Made by a program: the position numbers and the translations under genes. The notes under the pieces are model-generated. The model did no database searches. It was given only the letters and a program-made list of their open reading frames with translations, and was not told the DNA's origin. DNA of 5,033 bases from Flavobacterium sp. GTDB taxonomy: Bacteria; Bacteroidota; Bacteroidia; Flavobacteriales; Flavobacteriaceae. How positions within the stretch are numbered: position 1 is the first letter of the stretch; each line of letters begins with the position of its first letter. The stretch lies in NCBI RefSeq assembly GCF_030146175.1, contig NZ_JASLCE010000151.1:1-5033 (forward strand), in the 5' to 3' direction. Below are positions 4,622-5,033 of the stretch, piece after piece.

Positions 4622-5014
4622 ATGAACAAAAAGAAATTATTTATAGGGATATTATTATCATTATCAACAGCATTATTTACATTAGAAAGTTGTAATTCAA
4701 AGGAAAAAACAGAGACGCAAAATCCTTATGAGACCGAAAGCAATAGTGGTAAAGTTAGTTCTAATGATATTGATGATATGCTTGATAGTTATGAAGACTA
4801 TGTTGATCAATATATTGACTATATGAAGAAAGTCAGTAAAGGTGATATGAATGCATTAGCCGATGCACCAGCATTAATGGAAAAGGCAAAAGAGTATGGC
4901 GATAAAATAGAAAATAGTAAAGGTGATATGACTGCTGAGCAAATTGCAAGAATGAGCCAAATAATGAACAAAATGAATGTTGCCATTTCTGATATGAGTC
5001 AGTCAATGAAATAA
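4622..5014 (+). CDS. Small lipoprotein, DUF6591-like
   Basis: A 130-aa protein. Residues 1-24 form a lipoprotein signal peptide: MNKKK, hydrophobic core LFIGILLSLSTALF (6-19), then LESC with the lipidated Cys at 24 (Glu before Ser is unusual for a lipobox). A polar spacer rich in E, T, S and N follows (25-50). The mature domain appears all-helical: SYEDYVDQYIDYMKKVSKGD (56-75), NALADAPALMEKAKEYGDKI (77-96), then MTAEQIARMSQIMNKMNVAI (103-122). The pattern 'YE.YVD.YI...KK...GD..A......LMEKA......K........T..Q.AR...I..KM..A' is what I recall of DUF6591 proteins, short lipoproteins of unknown function in Bacteroidota and others. It is expected to be membrane-anchored, facing the periplasm or cell surface. 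The gene ends with three in-frame TAA codons and is preceded by the 12-bp direct repeat at 4561-4603. No partner gene is visible downstream. Confidence 0.88.
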   Translation: MNKKKLFIGILLSLSTALFTLESCNSKEKTETQNPYETESNSGKVSSNDIDDMLDSYEDYVDQYIDYMKKVSKGDMNALADAPALMEKAKEYGDKIENSKGDMTAEQIARMSQIMNKMNVAISDMSQSMK

Positions 5015-5033
5015 TAATAATAATTAAAAAATC

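Overview
The window looks like chromosomal DNA of a Bacteroidota bacterium, most likely a flavobacterium. It is AT-rich, coding regions favour AAA, TTA, GAA and AGA, and starts are preceded by A-rich stretches instead of Shine-Dalgarno sequences. TAnnTTTG-type -7 promoter elements and a small Sec-exported lipoprotein fit this. No ribosomal, phage-structural, transposase or CRISPR genes are visible.

Left half (1-2888, minus strand). A compact four-gene operon is read leftwards from a promoter-like TAAATTTG at 2888-2881. In order it encodes an Imm11-like protein (275 aa), a double-CxxC protein resembling the SitI6 immunity family (207 aa), an unrecognised 226-aa protein, and a second Imm11-like protein that runs off the left edge (210 residues visible). 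Gaps are 10, 23 and 71 nt. I read this as an array of immunity proteins against polymorphic (contact-dependent or Rhs/T6SS-like) toxins. No toxin lies in the window.

Middle (2889-4030, plus strand). After a divergent intergenic region comes a 40-aa acidic peptide gene ending in a very strong hairpin terminator, then a 140-aa protein. The two share an N-terminal tag of the form MKxLxEYVxExF...TNM. In the 140-aa protein this tag precedes a domain that looks like the small ferredoxin-fold Cas2/SinR/VapD type. Downstream lie about 270 bases without a convincing gene but with four consecutive inverted repeats. The last is a 20-pair hairpin whose G-U pairs make it stable only in plus-strand RNA.

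Right part (4051-5033, plus strand). A TAAATTTG promoter element precedes a GC-richer, highly structured segment (4103-4284). This can fold as a three-way junction, or re-pair with the bases just before the start codon of a 59-aa secreted protein. It may be a cis-regulatory leader, or a small dispersed repeat bounded by a 9-bp direct repeat. A 130-aa lipoprotein resembling DUF6591 proteins closes the window, preceded by a 12-bp direct repeat spaced 31 bp apart.

Together this reads as an accessory island: immunity genes on one side, and small tagged, secreted or lipid-anchored proteins with structured non-coding DNA on the other. Functional links between the halves are inference only.
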